A stretch of DNA of 64,000 nucleotides from JAGQVA01 sp033764335 (GTDB lineage: Bacteria > Bacteroidota > Bacteroidia > J057). Under the pieces are notes generated by a model. It was not told the origin of the DNA. It searched no databases and saw nothing but the letters and a program-made list of their open reading frames with translations. The DNA lies in NCBI GenBank assembly GCA_033764335.1, contig JANRJC010000061.1, positions 1 through 64,000 of the forward strand. The letters are read 5' to 3'. Shown in pieces: positions 35,701-44,444 of this stretch; within the stretch, counting starts at the first letter, position 1; every line of letters starts with the position of its first letter. The translations under genes and the position numbers were made by a program.

Positions 35701-36630
35701 TCAGAGTCGGTCAAGGACTTCACAAACTTCTCTTACGGCTACTGCGGAGCTTTGGAGAAGGGCCATTTCCTGGTCGTTGAGTTTTAGTTCGATGATTTCT
35801 TCGATGCCCTTGCGGCCGAGTTTTACCGGAACACCAAGGTAGAGGTTTTTGATACCATATTCTCCGGTGAGCCATGCACAAACGGGGAAGATACGTTTGG
35901 AGTCTTTCATAATGGCTTCGACCATTTGAGCGGCAGCAGCACCGGGAGCATACCATGCGGAGGTACCGAGGAGTTTTACAATTTCCCCACCACCGCCTTT
36001 GGTTCTTTCAACGATAGCATCAAGCCGTGCGGGATCTACCAGTTCGGTTACAGGAATACCTGCGACGGTAGTATAGCGGGGCAGAGGAACCATGGTATCA
36101 CCATGTCCACCCATCAATACAGCCTGAATGTCTTTGGGCGAGCAGTTAAGTTCTTCTGCGAGGAATGCGCGGTAGCGGGCGGTATCCAATACTCCGGCCA
36201 TCCCCATTACTCTGTGGCTGGGAAATTTGGAGGTGAGGAAAGCCTGATAAGTCATTACATCCAGCGGATTGGAAACCACGATGATAATACATTCGGGGGA
36301 ATGAGCAATCACGTTTTCGGTAACCGTTTTAACGATGCCTGCATTGGTAGAGATGAGGTCATCGCGGCTCATGCCAGGTTTACGGGGGATACCGGAAGTG
36401 ATGACAACCACATCAGAGCCGGCGGTAGCGGCATAGTCGTTGGTGGAACCGATAATACGAGTGTCAAAATAGTTTACGGCAGAGGTTTGCCACTGATCGA
36501 GGGCCTTGCCTTCGGCCAGATTTTCTTTAATGTCAAGCAGGATTACTTCGTTGGTCACTTCAGCCCTTGCTATACATTCTGCGCAGGTAGAGCCTACATT
36601 ACCCGCACCGATCACAGTTACTTTTGACAT
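35701..36630 (-). CDS. mdh: Malate dehydrogenase
   Basis: A 309-residue lactate/malate dehydrogenase-fold enzyme: NAD motif GAGNVGS at 8-14 and D33 (LLDIKE) favouring NAD over NADP; substrate-binding arginines R83 (GIPRKPGMSRD), R89 and R152; catalytic H176 (GGHGDTMVPL) with D149. R83 in place of Gln indicates malate/oxaloacetate, not lactate. It oxidises malate in the TCA cycle. The length and motifs are those of the LDH-like MDH group common in Bacteroidota. It is monocistronic, from the promoter at 36676-36706. Confidence 0.95.
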   Translation of the reverse strand: MSKVTVIGAGNVGSTCAECIARAEVTNEVILLDIKENLAEGKALDQWQTSAVNYFDTRIIGSTNDYAATAGSDVVVITSGIPRKPGMSRDDLISTNAGIVKTVTENVIAHSPECIIIVVSNPLDVMTYQAFLTSKFPSHRVMGMAGVLDTARYRAFLAEELNCSPKDIQAVLMGGHGDTMVPLPRYTTVAGIPVTELVDPARLDAIVERTKGGGGEIVKLLGTSAWYAPGAAAAQMVEAIMKDSKRIFPVCAWLTGEYGIKNLYLGVPVKLGRKGIEEIIELKLNDQEMALLQSSAVAVREVCEVLDRL

Positions 36631-36675
36631 GGAATAAATTTTATGGTTTAGTCTAAAAAATTATAATCTGAGCGG

Positions 36676-36706
36676 CAAAAATAATGTCCTGCCGGGCCAA
36701 TTCCAA
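36676..36706 (-). promoter_or_regulatory. Bacteroidota-type promoter of mdh
   Basis: On the minus strand TTG (36704-36706), 20 nt, then TATTTTTG (36676-36683), an exact match to TTG-N20-TAnnTTTG, 45 bp upstream of the mdh start codon. The rest of the 367-bp spacer to the SPOR gene holds that gene's -7 box at 36962-36969 and nothing else recognised. Confidence 0.8.
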
Positions 36707-36938
36707 CCGCATTTTTATATCGGCACGGAAGTTGTGATAATAAAAATCCGGAGTGGAAAATGTTCTTATTAAAAACATTTTAGCTGAAAACCTTACTTCT
36801 CCAAACGTTATTCTTTGAGGTGATTTTTTTGGGAGGCATAGATATTGTCTATGGTCTGAATATGGGGTATTGATCCGTTTGAAGATCACTTATTCAAATA
36901 TTCTAACCTGATCTGGCGTTCAAAACTCTGTACAAGGG

Positions 36939-36969
36939 TTTTAGTTCGTATGAACATTTTTTACTTTTG
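36939..36969 (+). promoter_or_regulatory. Promoter of the SPOR-domain gene
   Basis: TACTTTTG (36962-36969) is an exact -7 box; TTT stands 20 nt upstream in place of TTG. The ATG is 28 nt downstream of the box. Confidence 0.6.
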
Positions 36970-36997
36970 AATAATTACTTATAAGAATTTTTGCAAA

Positions 36998-37651
36998 ATG
37001 AGGTATTTGCCGGTCTTTATTTTTTCCATTCTTGCCCTGTTTTTCCAGATTAACTCTGTTTTTGCCCAGGAACCTGACGACGAAAAAAAGTTCTGGAAGG
37101 ACAAAGCCAAGATGTACACCAAAAATCCCTTGTCTCTTAAAGCCGAATTCGAAAATTACCAGGAGCAGATTAAAGATCTGAAAGCTCGTAATAAAGAGCT
37201 GATGAAAAAAGGTTCTTCTACCCAAAGCTCCGACCTTGTGGATAGCCTTCGTTGGGCATTAATCCAGATGGAGGGTGAACTTCAGGCGCAGCGCAGCCAG
37301 AAAGAGAAGCTCGAAAAAGCTTATCAGGCCCAGAAAACCGTCAATGATCTGGGTATCCAGGCCGGGCTTACCTACCGGGTTCAGATTGGCGCTTATGTAT
37401 TCTATGAAATGAATAATCCGCCCGAACAAGCAGGCGGGGATTTTGTCGCCGAAAGAGCCGACGGATTCAACAAATATGTCATCGGAAGTTTCCGGGTCTA
37501 TGATGAAGCGCAATCTTTTCGCGATGAACTCCGCAAAATGGGCATGAAAGACGCTTGGGTTGTGCCTTATCTTGATGGGGTACGAGTTACGATTGATGAA
37601 GCAAACGCTTACCTTGAAAAACAAGGAAAAACTACCTTCCTCAACAACTAA
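36998..37651 (+). CDS. Secreted coiled-coil protein with a SPOR-like C-terminal domain
   Basis: A 217-residue protein with signal peptide (FIFSILALFFQINSVFAQ), a coiled coil at about 45-115 rich in Lys, Glu and Gln, and a C-terminal segment of about 90 residues starting YRVQIGAYVFYEMNNPP and continuing FNKYVIGSFRVYDEAQ and AWVVPYLDGVRV, the usual SPOR pattern for peptidoglycan binding. It probably sits in the periplasm near the septum. A strong terminator follows at 37752. Confidence 0.8.
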   Translation: MRYLPVFIFSILALFFQINSVFAQEPDDEKKFWKDKAKMYTKNPLSLKAEFENYQEQIKDLKARNKELMKKGSSTQSSDLVDSLRWALIQMEGELQAQRSQKEKLEKAYQAQKTVNDLGIQAGLTYRVQIGAYVFYEMNNPPEQAGGDFVAERADGFNKYVIGSFRVYDEAQSFRDELRKMGMKDAWVVPYLDGVRVTIDEANAYLEKQGKTTFLNN

Positions 37652-37751
37652 GAACGAATAATTACAATTCTTACTTCTCCTAAAACAGAGACTGCCCGCA
37701 GTTGCCGGACAGGCTTGTCAAGATTTTATTCTCATTTTGCAGATCTTTTTG

Positions 37752-37784
37752 CAGCCGCCTTACATTTCAGGGCGGCTGTTTTTT
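37752..37784 (+). terminator. Rho-independent terminator
   Basis: CAGCCGCC-N11-GGCGGCTG (8-bp perfect stem) followed by TTTTTT, 100 nt after the stop of the SPOR gene. Confidence 0.85.
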
Positions 37785-37841
37785 CATTGCCAGTACTGAT
37801 TTTATTTGTTAAATTCATACCTGGAATGGAAAAAAAACCGC

Positions 37842-38543
37842 ATGCCGTTTATTCAGCTTAAAAATACGATTCCGGGCGTTTCGGTAGGCGTCTGGAAAAT
37901 AGAGGAACCCGAGATATATTTTCTTGAGCGAATAAAGCTTTATGAAAATGAATGGGCGCGCCTGGCCGAAATTAAACACCCTCAGAAACGCCTCGAATGG
38001 CTCTCCAGCCGCCTGTGTATGAAAGAAATCCTGAAAATCGCCAATCACATGCGGGTGGAATCCCTCAACGGGAAAAATGGAAAACCTTATCTCACCAATA
38101 ACTCCCATAATATCTCTTATACTCATTCTACCCGCTATTCCGCCGCAATTGCTTCTCTTAACGGCGAAGTTGGAATTGATATCGAATACCTCGGGCATAA
38201 AAGAAATACCCAGACACGTTTTCTTTTTATGGGCGAATCCGAACTGGAATTTTATAACAATCACCCCCAAATGGATATTTTCCTCCTGATATGGAGTATC
38301 AAAGAAACTGTCTATAAATTATTTGGGCAGGGTATCGCTTTCAAACATAATATACTCATTGATTTCAGGAATTTTCTGACGGGACCAAACGGAATCCTCT
38401 CGGTTGACGTAAAAAAAGACGATCTGCACAAACAATATGAAGTACATTACGCCATACATTCTGAGTTTCTGCTTACTTACGTCTGTGATTTCCTGCCATC
38501 GCTCGAATCTGGCGGAAACAGACAACCTTGTGCAGAACATTGA
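37842..38543 (+). CDS. 4'-phosphopantetheinyl transferase superfamily protein
   Basis: About 233 residues from the ATG at 37842 (start MPFIQLKNTI); a GTG or TTG-type start further up would add 12 residues. Motifs of the Sfp group: GEVGIDIEYLG with the magnesium-binding Asp/Glu pair and LIWSIKETVYKLFGQG with the W-x-x-K-E-x-x-x-K core. It should attach phosphopantetheine from CoA to carrier proteins such as ACP. Its last 107 nt overlap the start of the next gene in another frame. Confidence 0.88.
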   Translation: MPFIQLKNTIPGVSVGVWKIEEPEIYFLERIKLYENEWARLAEIKHPQKRLEWLSSRLCMKEILKIANHMRVESLNGKNGKPYLTNNSHNISYTHSTRYSAAIASLNGEVGIDIEYLGHKRNTQTRFLFMGESELEFYNNHPQMDIFLLIWSIKETVYKLFGQGIAFKHNILIDFRNFLTGPNGILSVDVKKDDLHKQYEVHYAIHSEFLLTYVCDFLPSLESGGNRQPCAEH

Positions 38544-38952
38544 TGTGGTGCAACTTCATGCTTTGGTGAAAAATTCGGCAAAACCCTATGTGCTGGTCAA
38601 TTTTTATACTACGCAGTCAAAAGCCTGCGTTAAAGAATTACCGGGATTGATACAGCTACATAAAAACCCGGGGGAATTGGTGGAAGTATTGTTTGTTTCG
38701 GTTGAAAATTCAACCAACCTTCCCCAAAACCTTAAAAACTTCTGGGGCAAATACGAATCGGTAAGTAGTTCTTTTCATCTTGATTCAGCCGTCGCTGAAA
38801 CATTTGTCGGAAACCTAGATTCAACCTGGAACTATCGTATTCCCGTAAACCTGCTTTTTACCAATCAGGGACGTCTGGTTGACGTGATCAGAATGACTGA
38901 CCCGATGGAAGTCCGTATGATTATTTCCAAAGACCAGAGTTTTCATTTTTAA
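38437..38952 (+). CDS. Lipoprotein with a thioredoxin-like fold lacking the first active-site Cys
   Basis: A 171-residue protein with a convincing lipoprotein signal (ILSFCLLTSVISC, Cys at the lipobox), which fixes the start at 38437, inside the preceding gene (107-nt overlap, different frame). The segment VLVNFYTTQSKACVKELP aligns with VNFWATWCxPCxxELP of TlpA/ResA proteins, with the first Cys replaced by Ser and the second kept. It has the length of a thioredoxin-fold protein. A redox role is uncertain with a single Cys. It lies 11 bp before the redoxin gene, so they are probably co-transcribed. Confidence 0.75.
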   Translation: MKYITPYILSFCLLTSVISCHRSNLAETDNLVQNIDVVQLHALVKNSAKPYVLVNFYTTQSKACVKELPGLIQLHKNPGELVEVLFVSVENSTNLPQNLKNFWGKYESVSSSFHLDSAVAETFVGNLDSTWNYRIPVNLLFTNQGRLVDVIRMTDPMEVRMIISKDQSFHF

Positions 38953-38963
38953 TCACCCCACTT

Positions 38964-39563
38964 ATGAGCAAGTTCATGTATATAACCTGTCTGGGTTTTA
39001 TTATAGGGCTATTTGCCTTCTACAAACCCGTGTTCGCTCAGGACAGTATAAAAATTTCGAACTTCACCTTGGAAAACGCCCAGGGCCAGGCCCTTTCGCT
39101 GGATTCTCTGGCAGGTAAAAAACTAACCGTGGTGATTTTTACGAGTTCTCATTGCTCTTATGCCGTTCAGTACAAAGACCGACTGATCAGTATTTATGAG
39201 AAGTATCGGGGGAAAGAAGTGAATTTTATTGCCATCAACAGCAACGACCCGAGCATGAGTGCCCGCGACTCTGCTTCCCGTATGCAGGCAATTTCGGGCT
39301 TTCCTTTTCCCTATCTTAAAGACGCAGACCAGCGCGTAGCCAAGATGTTTCACGCAACCAAAACACCCGAAGTCGTCGTTTTGGCTCCTCGTGAAAAAAA
39401 CTACAACATTGCCTATCGCGGTATGATTGATGATAATCCACTTGATGTAACGCTGGTAAAAGAACCCTATCTTAGCAATGCGATTGACAGCCTGCTAATA
39501 AATAAAAAACCCCTCTCCTCTCAAACAACCCTCACCGGCTGTAACATCAAGTGGATTGAGTAA
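38964..39563 (+). CDS. Redoxin/peroxiredoxin-like secreted protein
   Basis: A 199-residue protein with signal peptide (FIIGLFAFYKPVFAQ), then an AhpC/TSA-type fold: FTLENAQGQALSLDSLAGK, the active-site segment VVIFTSSHCSYAVQYKDRL and FIAINSNDPSM, FPYLKDADQRVAKMF. The Cys is in the 'HCxYxxxY' form of a Bacteroidota thioredoxin-like group, with the resolving Cys of the CxxC replaced by Ala. The C-terminal extension ends in TGCNIKWIE. The preceding lipoprotein keeps the other Cys of its motif. Confidence 0.85.
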   Translation: MSKFMYITCLGFIIGLFAFYKPVFAQDSIKISNFTLENAQGQALSLDSLAGKKLTVVIFTSSHCSYAVQYKDRLISIYEKYRGKEVNFIAINSNDPSMSARDSASRMQAISGFPFPYLKDADQRVAKMFHATKTPEVVVLAPREKNYNIAYRGMIDDNPLDVTLVKEPYLSNAIDSLLINKKPLSSQTTLTGCNIKWIE

Positions 39564-39569
39564 ATGGCT

Positions 39570-40454
39570 TCATGAAGGTGTTGCCATTGCCGATCGGAAT
39601 ACCATTACAGGTAAGGGAGCCTGACTTATTATCGTACTGTTTCCGCTTGTGGGAGAAGTAACGTTCTCATCAAAAATTTTCCCGGGAGGCAGTAGCAGCA
39701 AATCGCATCCCTGCGAAACCGCAAACTGATGGACCTCGCGCACCGGATTTGCGTGTTGTCGTAAGGCACGAGTGACCTTGCCCAGTCCCTCATCCGCCCA
39801 TTCTTTTGCCGTTTCCTGAAGGTAAAGGGAGTATTCCTGCACACGAAGTTCGGGGGCGTCTGGCGGTAAAACCGAAATCAATACAATCTCCGGCCCCATA
39901 AACGAAAGGTAGTTATTGATATAATCTTTAATAGCCGCAAGGTTTGCCTTGCGTTGTACCGGAATCACTATTTTTTTAAACCCCTTTCGCGCCTCCAGCC
40001 CACTCGGCTTGCTTGCGCGAAATGTGATGACCGGGCAGGATACTTCGCGCAGGATTTGACTGAGGTGGGAATCGTCCACGGCGGAGTCCTGACGAGCCGA
40101 TTCCTGTAAGGTGATTACCAGTAAATCCGCTTTTATCGCGGCGGCTTCCTCGATGACCTGGCCTGCGAGGTTTCCTACCCGGATACTGGATTTGCATTTA
40201 ACGGCATAAGGCACATAATTTTTTTTGGCTTCGCGTAGCAGCGTCCGTGCATTTTCGGTTGCTTTATCAACCATGTCACGGGTATTTAGATCGAGACCAA
40301 ATACCACCCCAAAAGATTTCGGTAAAACGCTGATAACGTGCAGCAGGGTCAGATCAGCCTGAAAAAGCTGAGCAAAAAAACTGGCCTTTTCGATAGCCTG
40401 ATAGGAGGCCTCAGAAAAGTCCACCGGGCAGAGGATATTGTTTAGGCGATTCAT
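39570..40454 (-). CDS. Tandem universal stress protein
   Basis: About 294 residues from the ATG at 40452-40454, since MNRLNNILCPVDFSE is the normal family start. The first UspA domain (about 1-150) has ILCPVDFSEAS and LLVITLQESARQD; the second (about 155-290) starts KKIVIPVQRKANLAAIKD and ends SGNSTIISQAPLPVMVF. Such proteins bind ATP or AMP and are induced under stress. It converges on the redoxin gene with a 6-bp gap. Confidence 0.9.
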   Translation of the reverse strand: MNRLNNILCPVDFSEASYQAIEKASFFAQLFQADLTLLHVISVLPKSFGVVFGLDLNTRDMVDKATENARTLLREAKKNYVPYAVKCKSSIRVGNLAGQVIEEAAAIKADLLVITLQESARQDSAVDDSHLSQILREVSCPVITFRASKPSGLEARKGFKKIVIPVQRKANLAAIKDYINNYLSFMGPEIVLISVLPPDAPELRVQEYSLYLQETAKEWADEGLGKVTRALRQHANPVREVHQFAVSQGCDLLLLPPGKIFDENVTSPTSGNSTIISQAPLPVMVFRSAMATPS

Positions 40455-40580
40455 AGTCTGAGAAAATACGAAAAACCTGACAAGTTTCATAAAAGTTATT
40501 AATTCATTTACGGGTTCATTATCTTCGGGGCATTTCCCGTAAACCAAAATCGTTGTTTTACAATATTTACTGCTGTTGTT

Positions 40581-41387
40581 ATGAATAAGATTAATCTCCT
40601 GCTTCTGGTTATTCTCTCCGGTTTATTCGCCGCCTGTGGTTCTGAAAAAAAATCACCCGACGCCAATGCGGAAAACCTGGCGAATGGAGGAATCCTCACA
40701 CTCGCTCCTTTGGAAGGTTCTCCCCTTTACGAAACGGCCAACCTTTCACTGATTTCTTCTGAACTGACCGACGACGCTCGCGTCATGTTTAACTTTGAAG
40801 TTCAGAATTATGAACTGGGCGTCCAGACTCCGCCTTTGCCGGGTAATGCCCTCGCCAATTCCGGCCACGGTCAGCATGTCCATCTTATTGTGGACAACAA
40901 CCCCTATTCCGCTCATTATGAAACCTCTTTTTCGACCGACACACTCAAAGAAGGAAACCATGTCATACTCGCTTTCCTCTCTCGATCCTACCATGAAAGT
41001 ATAAAAAACAGAGGCACCGGGGCCGTTTCGTACTACCTGGATCAGTTTCAGGTAGGAGCACCCTCCGATGCAAAACCCGACCTTTCGGCGGCACACATGT
41101 TTTACAGCCGCCCCAAAGGAGCCTACAAGGGAGAAGAAATTAAAAATGTATTGCTGGATTTTTTTCTGGTGAATGTTTCCCTGTCCCCGGATGGATTTAA
41201 AGTCCGCGCCACCATCAACGACCAGGAATTTATGCTCACCGAGTGGGCACCCTATCTAATTCAGGGACTTAAACCCGGCGAAGCAACCATAAGACTGGAA
41301 TTGCTGGATGCCGATGGTAATCTGGTGCCAAGTCCCTACAATCCGGTTGAGCGTACCATTACCCTCGAAGCGGATGCCGCGCAATAA
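40581..41387 (+). CDS. Hypothetical lipoprotein
   Basis: A 268-residue protein with lipoprotein signal (LLVILSGLFAACGS). The body has a conserved-looking block GQHVHLIVDNNPYSAHYE and GNHVILAFLSRSYHESIK, resembling Bacteroidota proteins sometimes named phosphopeptide-binding, plus a second beta-sandwich (residues about 180-265). The H-x-H-L-I-V-D pattern may be a metal site. Function not established. It ends 23 bp before pyrD on the same strand. Confidence 0.65.
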   Translation: MNKINLLLLVILSGLFAACGSEKKSPDANAENLANGGILTLAPLEGSPLYETANLSLISSELTDDARVMFNFEVQNYELGVQTPPLPGNALANSGHGQHVHLIVDNNPYSAHYETSFSTDTLKEGNHVILAFLSRSYHESIKNRGTGAVSYYLDQFQVGAPSDAKPDLSAAHMFYSRPKGAYKGEEIKNVLLDFFLVNVSLSPDGFKVRATINDQEFMLTEWAPYLIQGLKPGEATIRLELLDADGNLVPSPYNPVERTITLEADAAQ

Positions 41388-41410
41388 ATTTTTGTACCGC
41401 AATTCACCTT

Positions 41411-42466
41411 ATGTATCGCCAGATTATTCGGCCTGTCCTGTTTCAGTTTGACCCGGAGCAGATTCATCACTTTACCCTTCGGATGCTGCGGAATGGGTTT
41501 TCCCTTCCGTTGATGCCCTCTTTTTTTGACCGTCGTTTTACCCTGCGACATCCTCAGTTGGAACGTACCCTCTGGGGACTAACGTTTAAAAACCCGGTAG
41601 GCCTTGCCGCCGGATTTGATAAGGATGGCATTCTGGCAGATTGGTGGAAACACCTGGGGTTTGGTTTTGCGGAACTCGGAACCGTTACTCCCCGGCCTCA
41701 GCCGGGCAATCCCCGACAAAGACTTTTTCGCCTGCCGGAAGACCAGGCCATCCTCAACCGTATGGGATTCAATAATGCGGGGGTAGCGGCTATGGTAAAA
41801 CGTCTGAAAAACCTGGACAAAGGAGAGATGATTATCGGCGTAAACATTGGCAAAAACAAAGATACTTCCAATGAAAATGCCGTGGAGGATTACCTCTTTT
41901 GCCTGAAACATTTATTTGACTACGCAGATTATTTTGTGGTAAATGTGAGTTCTCCTAATACTCCCGGATTGCGCAGCCTTCAGGAAAAAGAACCCCTGAC
42001 CCGGCTTCTGGGTACTTTACAGGAAAACAACCAGGCTCGCTCCGTTTCCAAACCCCTTTTGCTCAAAATTGCCCCCGATCTGAGTGAAGAACAACTAGAC
42101 GATGTGGTAGAAGTCGCTCGTATTACCGGCCTCAACGGGTTGATTGCTACTAATACCACCCTAAGCCGGGAGGGCTTGCAAACACCGGAAAAAACGGTTG
42201 CCGCCATTGGAAATGGCGGACTTAGCGGGAAACCGCTGACCAAACGAGCCTCCGAGGTGCTACGGTATCTTCATCATAAAACCGAGGGAAATCTGCCACT
42301 CATAGGCGTAGGCGGAATCATGAACCCCACCGATGCACAACAAAGACTGGAGGACGGAGCAAGTTTGATTCAGATTTATTCAGGTTTTATATATGAAGGC
42401 CCCGGTTTTGTTCGTAGTATTCTTGAATCAATCCTCAATGTATCCTCTTATGAAAAACCTCACTAA
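41411..42466 (+). CDS. pyrD: Dihydroorotate dehydrogenase (quinone-dependent, class 2)
   Basis: A 351-residue flavoenzyme with class 2 features: N-terminal helical membrane-association extension (about 1-45), FMN-binding GLAAGFDKDG, NRMGFNNAG, the VNVSSPNTPGLRSLQ block carrying the catalytic Ser, KIAPDLSEEQ, TNTTLSREG, and VGGIMNPTDAQQRLEDGAS near the phosphate site. It oxidises dihydroorotate to orotate with electrons passing to quinone, the fourth step of pyrimidine synthesis. The 3' end overlaps the next gene's start by 17 nt. Confidence 0.95.
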   Translation: MYRQIIRPVLFQFDPEQIHHFTLRMLRNGFSLPLMPSFFDRRFTLRHPQLERTLWGLTFKNPVGLAAGFDKDGILADWWKHLGFGFAELGTVTPRPQPGNPRQRLFRLPEDQAILNRMGFNNAGVAAMVKRLKNLDKGEMIIGVNIGKNKDTSNENAVEDYLFCLKHLFDYADYFVVNVSSPNTPGLRSLQEKEPLTRLLGTLQENNQARSVSKPLLLKIAPDLSEEQLDDVVEVARITGLNGLIATNTTLSREGLQTPEKTVAAIGNGGLSGKPLTKRASEVLRYLHHKTEGNLPLIGVGGIMNPTDAQQRLEDGASLIQIYSGFIYEGPGFVRSILESILNVSSYEKPH

Positions 42467-44315
42467 TGCACTATTCGCCATTCTCACGGGTATTTTGCTG
42501 TTGGGCGGCTTGAGTAATCAGGCTTTCGCGCAATGTGTAATTGATTCGGGTGTGCCTTCCGTTCCCGGTATTTACCCTGCACAGTTGAATGATGCCGATG
42601 GCTGTGAATATTATGAGATGGACATTACCTTCTTTCTGCCCCGGGATACGACCGTAAGTTTTGCCGGGCAAAACCTGACCTTTCCCTTCAACTATTTCAG
42701 CATAGACAGCATCACCGGATTGCCTCCCGGCCTAACCTGGGATTGTAACCTCGATACCTGCATTTATTATGTTCACCCCGACAGTGCCAATGTGGATACA
42801 CTGGGTTGTGTAAGGGTGTTTGGGACACCGACAAGCCCCGGTTTTTTTCCGGTGGTCGTGCATATCACCGCCAATGTGATTATTTTCAATAACCCCACCG
42901 ACCAGGCTGCCACTTACAATGCTTCGCTGAAAGTAGGCCCCTGTCCCTTTGTGGGGGATTGTTATACCTACAACCTCAGCTCTTTCTGTGAGCCGGTTGT
43001 ACTGGATTTGGACAACAATATTCCCAGTAACGGCAACCCTGGTTTTTCCTATTTCTGGAACCTCACAGGACCCGACGGCCCGGTATATTCGACCTCCGAC
43101 GAAAATCCCTTTCAGCAGGTGTTGACAGAAGGCGGGGACTATATTTTAGAATATGAAGCCACAATTGATACAAGTGGGTTTTTCCTTACCAGCGTGGTCA
43201 TTGAAAACGTCAATTGTTCAGACCTGCTGGATGCGGGGGATTTGTACTGGATTCTGAAAGATCCGAATGGAAACGAACTGGTAAACACTTCGGCCAACCC
43301 TGTCACAAACGGAGGGGCAAACCTTCCGTTGAATACCACTATTACCACTTTCCAATTGGATACCGGCGTTTATGAATTTCAGGTTTGGGATGAAGACCAG
43401 CTTACCGGCGATGATGGTTGTGCAACCAATACCAATGGCTCCGGAGCATCGGTTTTTCTGACGATTCCTCCCCTGAATGCCGGAGATATAACGGTCGTAA
43501 ACAGCGGATTGACCGTAAAATTCACCGTTGACCACCCGGTGCAGGTTATTTCTTGTACCGATACTCTTCATGTGGATTCTCTTCCAGCAATTCCGGTTAT
43601 TTTTGCCGATACCAATTGGGTATGTCCGGGCGATTCATTGGCTCTTATTGTAAACACAAGCGATTCCATTCAGTGGTATCGCGACGGTAATCTTATTGCC
43701 GGGATGAACGACTCGATACTAATGGCGGATCAAGCCGGCGACTATATAGCGGAGGTAATTGACCGCAATACACTTTGTGTGTCATCCTCAGCCGTATTTG
43801 AGGTGCAGGCAATATTGATTATTGCGCCGAGTATTGCCTTTGACGGGAGTTTTACCCTTACGATAGCCTCCCCCAATCCGGCCTATACCTATCAGTGGTA
43901 CAATTCTAATGGCACGCCTGCCGGTTCGGGAGCATCCTGGATGCCGGCCGGTTCGGGAAACTATTACGCAGTTGCGGTGGATACCCTGAGCGGCTGTCAG
44001 TCCGGCCCTTCGCCGACCATTCGGGCGATTTTGTCGGCGATTGATCCGTTGGCAGACATTCTTCAGAATTTCCACCTTTATCCCAACCCGAATAAGGGAG
44101 AATTTACGGTAGAAGGAGAACTTTTTTCATCCGAAGAAGTCTCTCTGGAAATACAGGATATTTTGGGACGAAACCTGTATCATCGCGAAACAAAACTATC
44201 TCCGGGGCGTTTTAATCAACCGGTATCCGTAGCGGGTTTTGCGCCGGGAGTCTATATTTTCCGGTGGGTTTCCCCCAAAGGAGTGCTCACACGAAAATTC
44301 GTAATTGAAAGATAA
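42450..44315 (+). CDS. Secreted protein with a T9SS type A sorting domain
   Basis: About 621 residues from the ATG at 42450, chosen because it gives a clean signal peptide (ALFAILTGILLLGGLSNQAFAQ). The body is beta-rich with several Cys, short Ig-like/PKD-like repeats (QWYRDGNLIAGMNDSILMAD, YQWYNSNGTPAGSGASW) and no enzyme motif. The C-terminus is a classic sorting domain: FHLYPNPNKGEFTVEGE, VSLEIQDILGRNLYHRE, FAPGVYIFRWVSPKG, RKFVIER. It is expected on the cell surface. It overlaps pyrD by 17 nt. Confidence 0.85.
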   Translation: MKNLTNALFAILTGILLLGGLSNQAFAQCVIDSGVPSVPGIYPAQLNDADGCEYYEMDITFFLPRDTTVSFAGQNLTFPFNYFSIDSITGLPPGLTWDCNLDTCIYYVHPDSANVDTLGCVRVFGTPTSPGFFPVVVHITANVIIFNNPTDQAATYNASLKVGPCPFVGDCYTYNLSSFCEPVVLDLDNNIPSNGNPGFSYFWNLTGPDGPVYSTSDENPFQQVLTEGGDYILEYEATIDTSGFFLTSVVIENVNCSDLLDAGDLYWILKDPNGNELVNTSANPVTNGGANLPLNTTITTFQLDTGVYEFQVWDEDQLTGDDGCATNTNGSGASVFLTIPPLNAGDITVVNSGLTVKFTVDHPVQVISCTDTLHVDSLPAIPVIFADTNWVCPGDSLALIVNTSDSIQWYRDGNLIAGMNDSILMADQAGDYIAEVIDRNTLCVSSSAVFEVQAILIIAPSIAFDGSFTLTIASPNPAYTYQWYNSNGTPAGSGASWMPAGSGNYYAVAVDTLSGCQSGPSPTIRAILSAIDPLADILQNFHLYPNPNKGEFTVEGELFSSEEVSLEIQDILGRNLYHRETKLSPGRFNQPVSVAGFAPGVYIFRWVSPKGVLTRKFVIER

Positions 44316-44350
44316 ATACACGTTTTTATCCGGAAGATTGCGAAACGAAA

Positions 44351-44381
44351 TTGATTCCTGTGCGAAAAATGGGTATATTTG
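44351..44381 (+). promoter_or_regulatory. Bacteroidota-type promoter of ftsK
   Basis: TTG (44351-44353), 20 nt, TATATTTG (44374-44381): an exact TTG-N20-TAnnTTTG, 63 bp before the ftsK start codon. Confidence 0.8.
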
Positions 44382-44444
44382 GGGCAATTATTTAAGGTTC
44401 TCTGAATCAGTATTTTCCGGGGCGTTATTTATACTTTTACCTTA

